Shown here: positions 11,926 through 24,200 of the stretch, piece after piece
How the letters are laid out: every line of letters starts with the position of its first letter
How positions within the stretch are numbered: position 1 is the stretch's first letter
Assembly (NCBI GenBank): GCA_014058105.1
Contig: JACGCM010001245.1
Coordinates: forward strand, 682,001-746,000
Length of the DNA stretch: 64,000 nucleotides
Reading direction: 5' to 3'
DNA from: Kingdonia uniflora
Taxonomy: Eukaryota; Streptophyta; Magnoliopsida; Ranunculales; Circaeasteraceae
Notes under the pieces: generated by a model
Told to the model about the DNA's origin: nothing
Databases searched by the model: none
The model's input: the letters and a program-made list of their open reading frames with translations, nothing else
Made by a program: the position numbers and the translations under genes

Positions 11926-12417
11926 TGAGGCAATTCTAGTAGCATATTCCCCAGATTCGACAAGAGTAAGCCAGCAAAGCATAGTCGAAGATAGCCATAC
12001 ATGATCGAAGGCCTGCATTCGAGAAGTTGCCACAAGTCCTCGACCTACCAAAAATAGTCATTGTGCTTGGTCAAGAAAAGAGCTGTTAGAGATCCACGAA
12101 GTTCGCTTACTCACCCCAGAATAGGAGACTATTTCTTTCCTTTTGTAAACTGCCTGTATCTACTATAAATGCAGGTAGAAAATAGATGATAAAACGGCCG
12201 ACAATCCACAAACTTTGCCATTGTTACTTCTTAACCCTACTATCACTCCAAAGTTTGTAATAACTAGCAATATGCTGGATTTTACATTAAAATCCTCCTC
12301 GAGGTCATGGCTTTTCTCAGCTTTTACTAAGTTTTCTATGTAAAATCTTGTTTATTTAGTCTTTATTGCATTCTTTTTACGAATAAGTATTTGCAAAGAT
12401 TCTCCTTCCGGAAAACA
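11926..12417 (+). repeat. Probable 3' LTR of the plus-strand Tat element
   Basis: Starts TGAGGCAATTCTAGTAG, resembling the TGAGG-type starts of many gypsy LTRs. It contains a promoter-like ACTATAAATGCAG near 12169 and a T-rich, AAGTTT-containing leader. It can end at a CA at 12417, or possibly near 12452. No second copy lies in the window and no clear polypurine tract precedes it, so this is inferred from position and layout. Confidence 0.4.
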
Positions 12418-12424
12418 TGCCACT

Positions 12425-12669
12425 AGAAGTACCTCAGTTGTATTTTTAACAAACACCTAAATGTTGGACACCTATTTTTTTTTAAACAATTGGGCGCTCA
12501 AACCTTAGGCGCCCGATCGGGACGTAAAATTGCAAGGTTGCACCTTGGAAATCAAGGCTCAACCTTGCTTTTTGAGGAGAAAAACCAAGTGAATGAGGTA
12601 CTGTTGGAGGGTGAAAACCCTATGTGGCACCTCAAAAACTAAGTGAGTGAGGTACTTTAGGAAATGCTC
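12425..12669. mobile_element. MITE-like repeat, left-truncated copy of the family at 63131-63543
   Basis: Shares with the right-hand MITE the GTACCT block, a T-rich stretch, the self-complementary GGGCGC...CTTAGGCGCCCGAT region near 12485-12520, and a right end reading GAGGTACTTTAGGAAATGCTC (right-hand copy: GAGGCACTTTAGGAGTTGCTC). A matching left terminal inverted repeat is not found, so this copy is incomplete at its left. It abuts the Tat LTR end. Confidence 0.6.
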
Positions 12670-13813
12670 TAATATCAAAAAAGGAAGAGTTTCTATTGTT
12701 AACTCAATTACAATTAATTGAGAAAAAAAGAATTAACTCCCAAAAACCCTCCATCTACCGTAAGTTTTGTTTTGCTATCTCTCTAATTTACGTATCTTCA
12801 TCATTTATATTGCATAATTTCCACCTCTTCTATTGAATGTTGTCGAATCAATTTGCCCCCGCTTCGATTCATGTCACAATTTCGATTGATGTTTGCCGAA
12901 AATGACTAGTATGGGTTGATTATATTTTTGAAATTGTTATGCTTTGAATTAAGTTGTCGAGTAATGATTATGTTTAAGAGATTGATGAATTCGAGAGTAA
13001 GAAATATTAGGTTACGGCTAAAAATAGGGGAAGTTGTTCGAACGAGTCATGAAGTCGTTCGAATGAAAAACGCTCTGTTTGTTTGTTTCTAAGTTCGTTC
13101 TGAAGGGGATTTATTCCAAAATGATGGTTTATCTCGTGATGCGTACTTCGGTGATGACTTAATGAAAAGTTTATAAACTTATACTGTGAGAAACTTGAGA
13201 TCTAGAAGAGATGTAGCCTCTGTAGTAGACCTTGTAAAGAATTGGTCTTTACAAGGAAGAAGGTGGAGGGTATTGTTCTCTTGGGATTTGATGGTGAGAG
13301 GGGAAGTACCTCTTGGTTGCTAAGATGAGAAATCTAGGAAGAGAGAAGATCGAAGGGTTTCAAGAAGAAGGTATGCAATATGGTCTTTGTTGAGGTAATT
13401 TTTGGATTCTTGATGGATCACTTATGTTTCTTCTATTTCTTGTAAATCTATGTGAGGATTATTGTGAGATTAGGGATTTCCATGTTTGTTAGAATTCCTT
13501 GAGGGTCTGTAATTGAACTTGGATACATAGTGGATTTCTAGCTTGGTGGGGGGAGTAGCCTTATGGTGAACCTCCGATATATATTGTATTTTGTGTGCAT
13601 GTTAATTTCGTTTCTAGTTTCTTAGTAGATTATTTGTATGCCATGAGGATAACGGATAAAAACAAATTGCGCGAGGGTGATGTATTCCGCACATTCTCCC
13701 CCAACAAGAAATAATAGAGGAAAGGAAATTGGTTTGAGAAAGAGAGTAAGTTCGAAGAGAGAGAAGATGAATGTAGAGAGAGAAACTAATTTTAAAATAG
13801 TAACCAATTACTC
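12670..13813. other. Anonymous AT-rich DNA
   Basis: No gene is supported. Two copies of a GTTCGAAYG-type motif lie at 13033-13065, within GTTGTTCGAACGAG and GTCGTTCGAATG. This is the same word that forms arrays in the LTRs at 41.9 and 55.8 kb. The stretch may be the remnant of an LTR, but no ends are visible. Confidence 0.3.
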
Positions 13814-14101
13814 AAGTTAGCATAATTAAAATAAATAATTAATTAAAAACATTCCCTCATCTTTGGCTTTGCTCCAGCTCTCCATCTCCCCTGCATCTTC
13901 CCCTCTCACCTCTAGCCCCTACTCTCCCCCATCACGGGTCCACCCCTTACTCTCCTCCTTGCTCATTACTCCTCTTTCCACACACCCAGGTTTACCTACC
14001 CCTCAAAACCCTACCCAACCTTCATACTCTCCATGCAGCTTACGTAAAATTACCATACCCTCCTTATCAACTTGCTGTTTCTAACAACTTCTCTCCTCGT
14101 T

Positions 14102-16832
14102 ATGTCGCATACGTCAAGTCGGCATAGCCCCACCCAACAAGGAGACAGCGATCTGGTACACCTAATGCAGCTTTGCACTACTCATGACCCTAATCCGGTC
14201 GTCGAGCTCGATCCCACTCGGTGGGCTAACCTCCAAAAATGGTGACAATTTGCCATGGCGCTTCGATCACTCTCGACCAACCTTAAAGAAAACGTTGTAT
14301 ACGAAGGAGTCAAACATGAGTGGGAAAAGTTGATCCATAATATACCTCCTATCTCGTATGAAAAAGAATCCCAAATTTTCACGACAAACTTTAGCAACCG
14401 ACTTGATTACCAAACTATCCTCTCCTCGCCTCCGGCAAACGTGTTTGGTTTCTCAACACTATAACAGTCCTATGACCTTCTTCTTCACCCCTCGGAGATG
14501 AACTTTAGTCGCTACCTCTGTTGGGTGCAAGTGGTCGGTTTACCTTGCTGCATGCATGATATTGATACCCTTAAAATGATAGGGAACAAAATTAGAGAAC
14601 ACGTCAAATACGACTTTAGGAAATGAGATACGGAGCCGCTTGCAACAGCTTAGTTAAAATTCTGGTTAACCTGTTCACAAACAAGACCTTGATCACCTCC
14701 ATCCCAGTTCAAAGAGCTGGGAGCTACGGCACAGCAACCCTGACCATTAGATACGAGCGGCTTGAAGGATACTGCCCCCTTTGTGGACTAATTTCTCATA
14801 CCCTCGGAAACTGTGAAAAAGTTATCCGACTCAGGCAAGACCGTGCTCGATAGGGCAACGACGAACCCATTGTTTTTCCTTACGGTAAAAATATCCAAGT
14901 AAACCCTACTAGGGTCTCGGCGAAACTATTATCTCAATAGGCCCATCCGAGCCTACTCAATAACCGGGCCCGGACGAAAATCTTAAGCTCCTCGACATCT
15001 AAACAGGCTAGAGGACAACAACAGAGAGAAGAAGCCAGCCAGTACAAGGTTGGGTCCCTCCTAGAAACAGCCATGCAACAACTCTCCAAATGGTTTCATC
15101 AACAAAAAGTAACACACAACCTTTACCCCGGTCTTCCACCCCCGACCGGATTGCTGCCCGCCTCAAACTTTGACTCTCGGCATCTCGGATATGAACTCGC
15201 TTCAGAGAAACTGTTCATTTCCTCCATCGACGATCCACACGCCGGAGTTAAGCTAGTATTGGAAGCTAGGGTTTGCATGCAACGTACGCAACTCTCGGGA
15301 ATCGAGGGAGTCAGAACGGTAAATTTGGGGAACAACATTGAGTCATTAAATGCTTATGGAATTTATGAGCAACCTAATCAGATATCACCCTTTCATTCAA
15401 TCTTCTTTGTCTCCAAGCGTGGTAGTGAGCCGTTGGCTCCTCTTACCCAAAATCACCCATACCTCTCGGGTCCCACCCATCTTTTTAAATGGGACTTAAA
15501 CTGTCCACCGGACCAAACAAAGCCCCTTCTATCAAATCTTTTTAACAAGACCTTTATAGATTATGGACAGCAGGTGGTCTCACCCCTACAAGCCCGTCAA
15601 ATTGATTTTGATTTTATAACCCACCATGGCCCAAGCCCACTTATCATAAAAGACCCACATCACCAAACAATTACGGCCCAAACCGAACCCAGAATCATAA
15701 ACAAATGTAACCAACCCACCTGTTCGGGCCAGCAGGAAAGCCTATATCCGAAACCCACAGGCAAAATATTAAAACCCAAACCAATTAAGTCCTTCACCAA
15801 AGCCTTCCTCCTGACCCACCCAATGCCCGAGAATACTCAGAAAGATTCAGGCACTCACCTTGGCACTCACCTTGGCTCTCACTGGGCGCCCAACCCTCAG
15901 GACATATCTCTGACAATTGAGTTCTCCTCCGAAGGCAGCTCCGGTTGGATTACACCGGCAAGTGGAGACATCTTCGACTCCAAAAACCTTCTAAAGACCA
16001 CCTGTAACAGTCACACGCCGAGACTGAAATCCACAAAAAACTCGCCGCTGCTCATTGAAAGCTCAGCTGAATCACCTGAACCAACAAATAACACTCGAAA
16101 GAGAAAAAGACAGACTTCACCAGAGGACGCAGATTCAGATGATACAAACCGACCCTCTAAGGTTTGGGTTACTCACCTTCAATACACACGCACATTTCTT
16201 TCGGTTTGAATATGCATACAAAACTATCTCTCTCTCATATCCACTTGGGATATTCTTTTGAACGATGGCGTATGAAAAAATTCACAAAGCACAGGCATGC
16301 ACATTACTACACTAAACTTCCAAAGTCACAAATGCATGCTCATACTTATGCACAACCTAACGCAATTAATTGCACTTCTCGTAGCCACCGGTTTGCAATT
16401 CACACACCACACACACACCAGCAACTCTGGAAACCCCACACTACACTTACCCACACTAGATACTCTGGCATTCAGTCTAACACTTTTAAGCAAGAACTTT
16501 CTAGACGGCTGAGGCAAGCATATTCTCTCAACAACCGACGAACGAATACAGGTAGGAATGGTGATCATTTACCCAACATCAAGAAGAGACAAATCATCGC
16601 TGAAGCCCGCAACCTGCTTATCGCCCCTCCTAAACCTGAGAAAACTAGAAAGAAGCAGTCTACTTCACAAAAAACCCAATCATCCTATTTTACGATTGGC
16701 GCTCCGAGGCACTCACCCTCTCATAGCAGACCTCCCAAACTCAAGAGTCATATTAACAAGTCTCTTTCTTTTACACCCCCTCTCAAAATCTCATTGGAAG
16801 CGGGCCCGACACCGGCCCTCGGTTACCAATGA
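14102..16832 (+). pseudogene. LINE ORF1 (RNA-binding protein with zinc knuckle), frameshifted
   Basis: The ATG at 14102 begins a frame with a W-A-N-L-Q-K-W motif that soon meets a stop. The central part (14255-14600) resembles the DUF4283-type domain of plant LINE ORF1 proteins. At 14760-14830 the pattern R-Y-E-R-L-E-G-Y-C-P-L-C-G-x(5)-H-x(4)-C is a CCHC zinc knuckle preceded by the conserved R-Y-E-R-L. A proline- and serine-rich tail continues through 15073-16209 and, after a frame change, 16164-16832, where it ends in a short A-G-P-T-P-A-L motif. The protein would coat LINE RNA. Its stop TGA at 16830-16832 overlaps the ORF2 start. Confidence 0.75.
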
Positions 16833-19800
16833 TTATTCTCTCTTGGAACTGTAGGGGGATAAGTAAGCCATCCACCCCTAGAGAACTCAAGACACACAAC
16901 AATAAGCTCCACCCTTATATCATTTTCCTCTCAGAGACCAAAGCCGCCAACACAGACTCTCTCCAGAACCTGGCCAGCTTAGGTTTCCCCCACTCCCATT
17001 CAGTTAACGCAGCCCTCACCCACGGAGGCGGCCTCTGGCTGGTCTGGCACGATAATATCAACCTCACCATTCTATCCTCATCCCCGAGGAGGATCGATGC
17101 CCTCATCTCCTCCCCCACACCCAACCAACCTCCTGACAGTAATTCTACATACTAACTTTGCTCCATCACCTACGGTCTCCCTGAGCAACAGAACAAACTG
17201 AATTACTGGAACACTATTAGTGCCATGGCCCCCAATGTCAAGGTCCCTTGGCTGGTCTTGGGCAACTTAATAGTATATCTAATCAGAACGAGAAATTCAG
17301 CAAAATCCCTTTTGACCTAACAGCTCCCAATCCTTTTAACGACTTTCTTTTTGACTCTGGACTGATTGATCTCGGCTGCTCGGGCGTCCCGTTTACCTGG
17401 TCGAACAAGAGGAAAGGTAGAAAGCTCATTAAACAACGACTTGATAGAGCCCTCAGCTCTGCACAATAGAGCTTCTGCTTCCCTGACGTCACCCTGCACA
17501 ACCTCCCTATTATCGGCTCAGACCACGGACCCATCATCCTTAACACTGAACTGAAGAGAATTGATTTGCCCAAGCAATTCCACTTTCTCTCTGCCTGGAC
17601 CAAGCACGCTCGCTACCAAGAGATCATCAACCAAGCTTGGGCAAAAGACCAGCCGGGATCTCGGCCGCTTCGGTTGTGTAACAAGCTCAGACATACCATA
17701 AATGAGCTTTCCGCCTGTAATAAAGAGGAATTCAATGCCAACCCGATCTCTTTTCTCAACATACGTAACCAGAATACCAAGATCCAGAAAGAGCAACCAA
17801 ACGAAGACAAGACCACTATTGAACAAAACCTCTAACGCCGTCTCCATAACCTTCTAGACATAGAAGAATCCATATGGCGTGAGAAATTGAGTGAAACGTG
17901 GCTCCGGGACGGCGACCGGAATACAAAATTCTTCCACCTGTCAACCCTTGGGCGCAGACGTATTAACACCATCAGAAAGATCAGGTGCCACGACAGCTCT
18001 TGGGGGCAAGGGAGAAAAAACATCAGTGATACCTTCATCCAGCACTTCAGAGACCTTTTCACACCGTCACACCCCCCTATAAAAGTAGGAGACCTTAGCA
18101 TCCTCGATACCTCCATTACCGAAGAGGACAACGCATTGCTCACGAGAGACCCTAGTATGGAAGAGGTCAAAGAAGCCATTTTCTCCATGAACCCGCATAA
18201 ATCACCCGGTCCGGACGGTTTCACCCCTCTTTTCTACCAGAAATCCTGGGACACGGTTAAACATGACCTCCACCTTGCCACGATCGCTTTCTTTCAAAAC
18301 AGTTACCTGCTGGGCGAATTCAACCATACCAATGTCACCCTCATCCCAAAGCACAAATAATCGGAGAAGCCAGAGTACTTCAGACCCATCAGCCTCTGCA
18401 ACGTCAAGCTTAAAATCATCACCAAGATTTTGGCCACACGGTTGCGACCCCTCCACAGCAAGATTATCTTCCCATCCCAGAATGCCTTCATTCCTGGCAG
18501 ACAAATTTTTAACAATATCATTATGGCCCAAGAGATTTTCAAGACCTTGAAGAAGAAGAAAGGAAAGCGTAACTGCATGGCCATAAAGCTCGACCTCAGT
18601 AAAGCTTTCGACTGCGTGGAGTGGGATTTCCTAGAGGACACGATGCCTGTCATGGGTTTCTGTGATAAATGGTACAACTGGGTCCACCAATGCATATCCG
18701 CCACCGCGCTCTCTTTCACCTTGGACGGCTCTCCTTATGGTTTCCCGAAACCTGGGCGGGGCATTCGCCAAGGCGACCCCCTCTCCCCTTCCCTATTCCT
18801 TATTTGCTCAGAAGTCTTATCCATAATCCTGCTCCGAAAAGAAAAAGAAGGTACTTTACATGGTATTAAAACTGCTAGAGGCAGCACCCCAGTCTCTCAC
18901 CTCCTTTTTGTAGATGACAACTTTATCTTCTGTAATGCTATCCTTAGCAAAGCTGACACCCTCAAGCAAGCCCTGGACACCTTCACCAAAGTGTCAGGCC
19001 AGGAGATTAATTTTGACAAATCCTGCATCCTCTTCAGCAAGAAAGGGCATCACCGTCATCATAAGATCTTCCAGAGGATCCTGCACATCAAAAAAGATTC
19101 ATCTGGGGACAAATACCTCGGGGCTCCTCTTACTTTCGACCGTGCCAAGAGCCTTAACTTCCATAATATTATCACCAGGGTTTCTAGGCGGATTGAGGGC
19201 TGGAAAGCAAAATTCCTTTCCCAAGCCGGCCGCCTCATCCTTATTAAAGTTGTTAACTCAGCAATCCCAACCTTCCTCATGTCCGTTTTCCCCCTCCCCC
19301 GCAAAACTTGCAAACAACATGACTCTATGAACGCGTGTTTCCTTTGGGGGTCAAATCACTAGGGCAGACCCAAGGCCCACCTTATCAAACGAAAAAATAT
19401 TTGCAAACCCACTCAGTCTGGGGGTCTTGCCATTCACACCGCTTTTAACCATAATCAATCCCTGATGGCCAAACTCTTTTGGCGGGTCATCAAAGAGCTA
19501 GATAAGGTATGGGCTAAAAACTTGAAAGTAAATTATACCCCCAAAGACTCTGTTATGCTGGTCCACCCCAAGCCTGCCAACTCCTAGATCTGGAAAGGTA
19601 TCCTTAAAGCCCATAACAACATATGGTCCGAGCTCCACTGGCATATAGGAGACGGAGAAAGCGTCGACCTCTGGTTGGAACCATGGATCCCGGGTATTAG
19701 ATTCGGGAGACCAACTGGGACCGTCCCTGCTGTCAAAGAAGTCACCAAAGTTGTGAACCTCATTTGGACCAATAGCCAAACCTAGAAAACGCACCTCATC

Positions 19801-20988
19801 CAATCCACCTTTCACCCTGACCTTGCCGACATTATCATCCGTATCCCTCTCAGCAGATATCCTGCGAAAGACGTCCTAAGATGGACCAAGGAAAATAACG
19901 GCATCCTTACGGTCCGGTCTGTTCACAATTTTTTGACTGACACTTCACCTGGAGATTTCTTCGCCCTCCCTCAAACAGCCCCACCCTCTATACCCTGGGA
20001 AAAAATTTGGAAACTCCAAGTCCCCTTCCGCATCTAACTCTTTCTTTGGAAAATCCTTCAGAATGGTACCCCTACCAAATTCAACCTTTGGCATGGTCAC
20101 GTTGATTGGGATACTAACTGCCCCCGATGCGGTCTGGAAGAGGAAACTACTACCCACATTTTATTCTTCTGCCCCAAGATTCGCGACATCTGGCTCGAGT
20201 CAGACGTCTTGATCGACTTTAGAAACTGGAGCTACACATAATTGGTTCCTATTACTCTCCTAAGAGGCTTTCAAAATCATGGGCATGTTTCTAATTTTTC
20301 ATCTTATTGCAGCTCTTTTAGCACCACTTCTTTTGCTATCTGGACCAGCAGGAACTCTCTCGTATTCGAGCAACAAGCTATAACAACGAGGGATATTCTG
20401 TATCATGCAAAAAGGCTCTGCACCATTCCCCAAACTTCCTCGAACCCAAACCTCTCCATTAGGCAGACTCAGACCCAATACCAAGTCTAGGAGGGATGGC
20501 ATATTGTCAACGTGGATGCCTCCTAGAACGTCGAGGATAAGCCTGGGGGGTCGGGTTTCACTATTAAAAATAACTCAAACTTTTTTATCTGTGCAGGTTA
20601 CGAACGGGCCAGAGCAGCTAACGCTGAAGAGGCTGAGGCGCTCGCAGCGCTTAGAGGACTGGAGACAGCTCGACATTTAGGTTTGCAGAGGATTTTGCTT
20701 TTGTCTGACTGCCAGAGGATCGTTCGAGCCTTCAGAGAGAGGTCAGAAGATCTTAGTTGGGGAGCTCTTACCCTTGCTCCGGATATGAGAGCTGCGGCAG
20801 ATTTTTTTTTAGATTTTAGATTCGAGTATGTTAACCGTAGTTGGAACACTGCAGCTCACTCTTTAGCAGCTAGGGGAGTTGGTTCCCCTATTTCTGGTTA
20901 TTTTATAGGCCAAGAGGCCAACGCTTATATAAATTCTCTCTCCCCCCTCGCTCTCAGGCGAGTAATTTCATCCTTCTCTTTTGCGTAA
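16829..20988 (+). pseudogene. LINE ORF2: endonuclease, reverse transcriptase, zf-RVT, RNase H
   Basis: Starts M-I-I-L-S-W-N-C-R-G, the hallmark of the plant L1 apurinic-type endonuclease. The Glu of L-S-E-T-K-A and the S-D-H motif near 17518 are present. After W-L-R-D-G-D-R-N-T-K-F-F-H (17902) the RT follows: K-S-P-G-P-D-G-F at 18200, F-R-P-I-S-L-C-N at 18380, L-D-L-S-K-A-F-D near 18590, R-Q-G-D-P-L-S-P near 18770 and F-V-D-D at 18907 (canonical FADD). A zf-RVT motif (C-P-R-C-G...H-I-L-F-F-C) lies near 20120. An RNase H domain closes the protein, with V-D-A-S at 20512, E-A-E-A-L, and S-D-C at 20705. Ten in-frame stops, several at conserved Trp positions, disable it. Confidence 0.9.
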
Positions 20989-21004
20989 AAAAAAAAAGTT
21001 AGCA

Positions 21005-21291
21005 AGTTAGTCTTTCCCACGTGTACTATGTTTAAAAGTGGTTGAGGGATAACTCACCAAAATTAGTGGGTGACACAAATAGGACTCTAATATGATACAA
21101 ACCCCTAATTTAGCTAACTCAGAATCCAACTCAACTTAAAAAGGTGTAAAAATGCTCTGTTGGAGATGATGCTTACTACTCCAATATTCCCATTGGTCAG
21201 GCCAACACATATTCTCTCCCCAAACCGCATTTCTCGTGCTTTCTGTTTCTACAGAGAAAGAAAGAAAGAAAGAGAGAGATTGAGAGAGAAG
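21005..21291 (+). promoter_or_regulatory. SPC22 upstream region and 5' UTR
   Basis: Only about 290 bases separate the LINE 3' end from the SPC22 start codon. A CACGTG G-box lies at 21018-21023. A GA-rich microsatellite of GAAA and GAGA units at 21253-21291 ends directly at the ATG. No clear TATA box is seen, as is common for housekeeping plant genes. The core promoter must lie here or partly within the LINE. Confidence 0.45.
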
Positions 21292-24200
21292 ATGCATTCG
21301 TTTGCATACCGTGCGAACGCGTTACTAACGTTTGCTGTAACGATTCTGGCCGTTATGTGCAGCATCGCCTCTCTCTCTGACAATCTCAACGCTCCTTCTC
21401 CCACCGCTCAAGTTCAGGTATCTCTCTCTCATCAGATCTATTTCAAAATCGAAGCCCTAGATGTTTTAATTCCTTTGATTTAATGTAATTTGTTGTTCAA
21501 TCTTTGTAATTGTAGGTGATGAACATCAATTGGTTTCAGAAACAACCTAATGGTAACGATGAGGTAATTAATTAATTTTTTCGTTGTCGATTGGGAAATT
21601 TGTGTTAATTCTATTAGTTTAGAGCTTAATTAGAAATTAGAGACTGATTTAACAACGGTGTCTTTGAGCATCAGACTCTATTGGAGTATACGTAACGACT
21701 TTAGAAAAATCCTAATTGGAGAAAATAAACAAATTTTGAGGACTAGGCCGAAAAATTGCGTTAGTAAAAAATCTCAAAAGATAAAAAAGAGAATGTTATA
21801 TTTGATGAGTCAAATCAAAATCAAGTAGAAGCATTTAGGGTTCTTTCCTGCAACAATAGCTCAATAAGTGGAAATCCTACAAGTCAAATACTATGTGGAG
21901 ATGCTAATTTGTACCATTGATGAACAGGATGGAGAGATTAGTGTTTAGAAGATGAAGGGGGGAGGAGAGAGATTTGTCAGAGTATACTTTTCTAGGGAGA
22001 GAAGATAGGCTGTTGGGGTTCAAGAGAATGTTAGTTTTTTATAGGAAAATTTGCGTTAGGAAAGGTTTTTGTCAAATATAAGTTTGAAGATTATCCTCTT
22101 GGATAATGGGATGAATCGTTTTACATCTGATATTGGACATCTGATAAGAGTTTTTTTTTTTTTTTTTCCAAATATAAATTCTTAGAAAGGTTTTCGAAAT
22201 ATCTGAAATATCCAATGCAAGCAAACGGACCCTTGGGATTTTTCGATTTAATCCAATTAGATTTTTAGGCTTAATAATTCAGGATCTGATTTACGATATG
22301 ACAAGTTTGCTTGCACCAATTGAACTTCTTGAAAGGGAATCCTGAAATAAAACACATCTACCAAGTGAAATTATAGAACAAAAGGAGTCTGTGTTTCCTA
22401 AGTAATAGGCTGTGGAAGCCTAATTTTTCTTCTTCTTAAGAAACCATTTCTCGGGATACTATATTTCTCACCTAGTTGGGTCGGAAACCATTCCTCACTT
22501 TTTTGGCTTATAATTTTCTTATAAGAAAACTCATTTCTCATTTTATTTAGTTTCCAAACACCCAAGAGAGAAACTATTTCTTAAGTTTTGAAGTGGGTTC
22601 TATCAACAAAACTCTGTTTTTGGCAACAAAGCATGGAGTGGAGTGTATGCGCACTTTCATAAGCACATTAAAGTAATAGTTTTCATTTCTTCTTCTCCAC
22701 GAACTTTCTGTCATTCTTCTTCCAAACATAATGTTGTCAGGTGTCACCATCTTCCGTATACATTTTTGCTTTCTCATTTGTGGTTTTTCATAGGTGTACA
22801 ATTAATTAGTTGACCATCTTGACAAACCCTATTAATATTTTACCATTATAGCCACCCACACTATCAAGCTGTCCACCACCAAATTCTTTCTTACTTTCCC
22901 AATTTACATTTTAGTTGAGTTTCCTTGTGATTTGTGTATCTAATATTAAGTACTTACATGTATGTCGGTCTCTCCCACCATTCAAGTCTCACCGTGTCTA
23001 TTTGAAAAAACCCAAGGGACTAGAGGCTCTGATAGTGTCCAGAAGTTCATGCTTTTAATCGCATCTCAGAATCTTATTTTCAACCTTTTGGGTCTCATCC
23101 GTTTGTCTTTGCCTGAAGAGGACTATTAAAAACAAGAGTGAGACTTCCTTTGGGGTGAGAAAGGGTGTGCTGCAAAAGTCTCATCAAATCAATTGATCAT
23201 CTAAGCGGTCTGGGTAAGCAATTGTCCAGCAGAAAGACCGGATAATGCTGTTCACTAAAGAGATCATAATGTGAAATAAAGAAGTTCTGTGGACCGTATT
23301 GCTTTTTAGTTAGGCAAATTTTCCTGTAATGACTTTTTCCGCTCGAACAATGATGTATATCAAGTATTCTTTAACTTACTAAGAAAAAAGATGAACGTAT
23401 ATGTTGATTATTTCACTACTTGTAAATATTAAAAAAATAAGGCTCTAAGATACAAGTATTTAGGAATTTTTGTTTTATAAGTATGTTTAAATGGCAGTGT
23501 TTGACAGCTTATCCCGAACTCGCCCACTGAAACACATACTGGTATTATTGCTAGTTATAATACTTCTATACTCAAAAGTTCATGAAAATTTTCAAATCCA
23601 AATTAAATCCATTAATACCGTATTTTGCCTTTATTCTTTACTTGATACTCTGCAAATATCGAGCCAATATTATAAACAAATATCATACTGCTGGCTTGAC
23701 AATCTGATATATGTATGACAATAATATTGAAAATATGACTTTATCGTTTATAAATAATGTAAATATGACCTTACTATCAAGAAATTGCTCTTTCTATTGG
23801 TTGTATGTATCCCTATTGCTACCTTTTTCTGCTTTCTTATCTCCATTGTTTGCTTTATCAAGACCTCAAGTTATTAAGGATGCGTCTACTTCCTCTTACT
23901 CCTATTAGTGATGTTAGCTACAGTGGATGGTCGTATCCACTATAATTAACAAATATATATATTTTTTAATCAGAGATAGAGTGCATTACCACTATCTGCT
24001 ATAGTATATGTTTATTTAATTACTGACTGTGTTTGAACATCAGTTTTCTTATCTTTTCTTGAAGTTAATTTGTCTTGTCCAATTTAATTTTTGTTGTTGT
24101 TGTTGTTGTTGGGCAGGTCAGCATGTCGCTGGACATATCAGCAAACTTAGAGTCAATGTTCACATGGAACACGAAACAGGTAAATATTGTACGAGTGTAT

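Larger units (their letters stand above)
3454..12417 (+). mobile_element. Tat-type Ty3/gypsy retrotransposon, 3' part, interrupted at its RT
   Basis: The plus strand resumes in the middle of a gypsy reverse transcriptase at 3456 and continues through RNase H and integrase to a pol stop at 6134. After that come a tandem array, an ORF on the opposite strand and a probable 3' LTR. Long 3' regions with tandem repeats and an antisense ORF are described for the Tat/Ogre/Retand group of plant gypsy elements, and this arrangement fits. The 5' part would lie left of the minus-strand element that inserted into it. The right boundary is uncertain by a few tens of bases. Confidence 0.75.
13823..20995 (+). 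mobile_element. L1-type LINE, near full length, inactive
   Basis: Two ORFs (an ORF1 with zinc knuckle, and an endonuclease-RT-RNase H ORF2) are followed by an A-run at 20987-20997. The A-run leads into AAGTTAGCA (20996-21004), which also occurs at 13814-13822 just before the 5' end. This is a candidate 9-bp target duplication placing the element at about 7.17 kb. The 5' part is CT-rich, as in plant L1 leaders. At least ten in-frame stops in ORF2 and frame changes in both ORFs show it is dead. Its 3' end lies about 290 bases upstream of the SPC22 start codon, in the same orientation. Confidence 0.9.

Noticed and set aside
1..12417. One gypsy element with an internal inversion
   Set aside because: An LTR and primer site lie exactly at the strand switch and the LTRs differ, which fits a nested insertion better.
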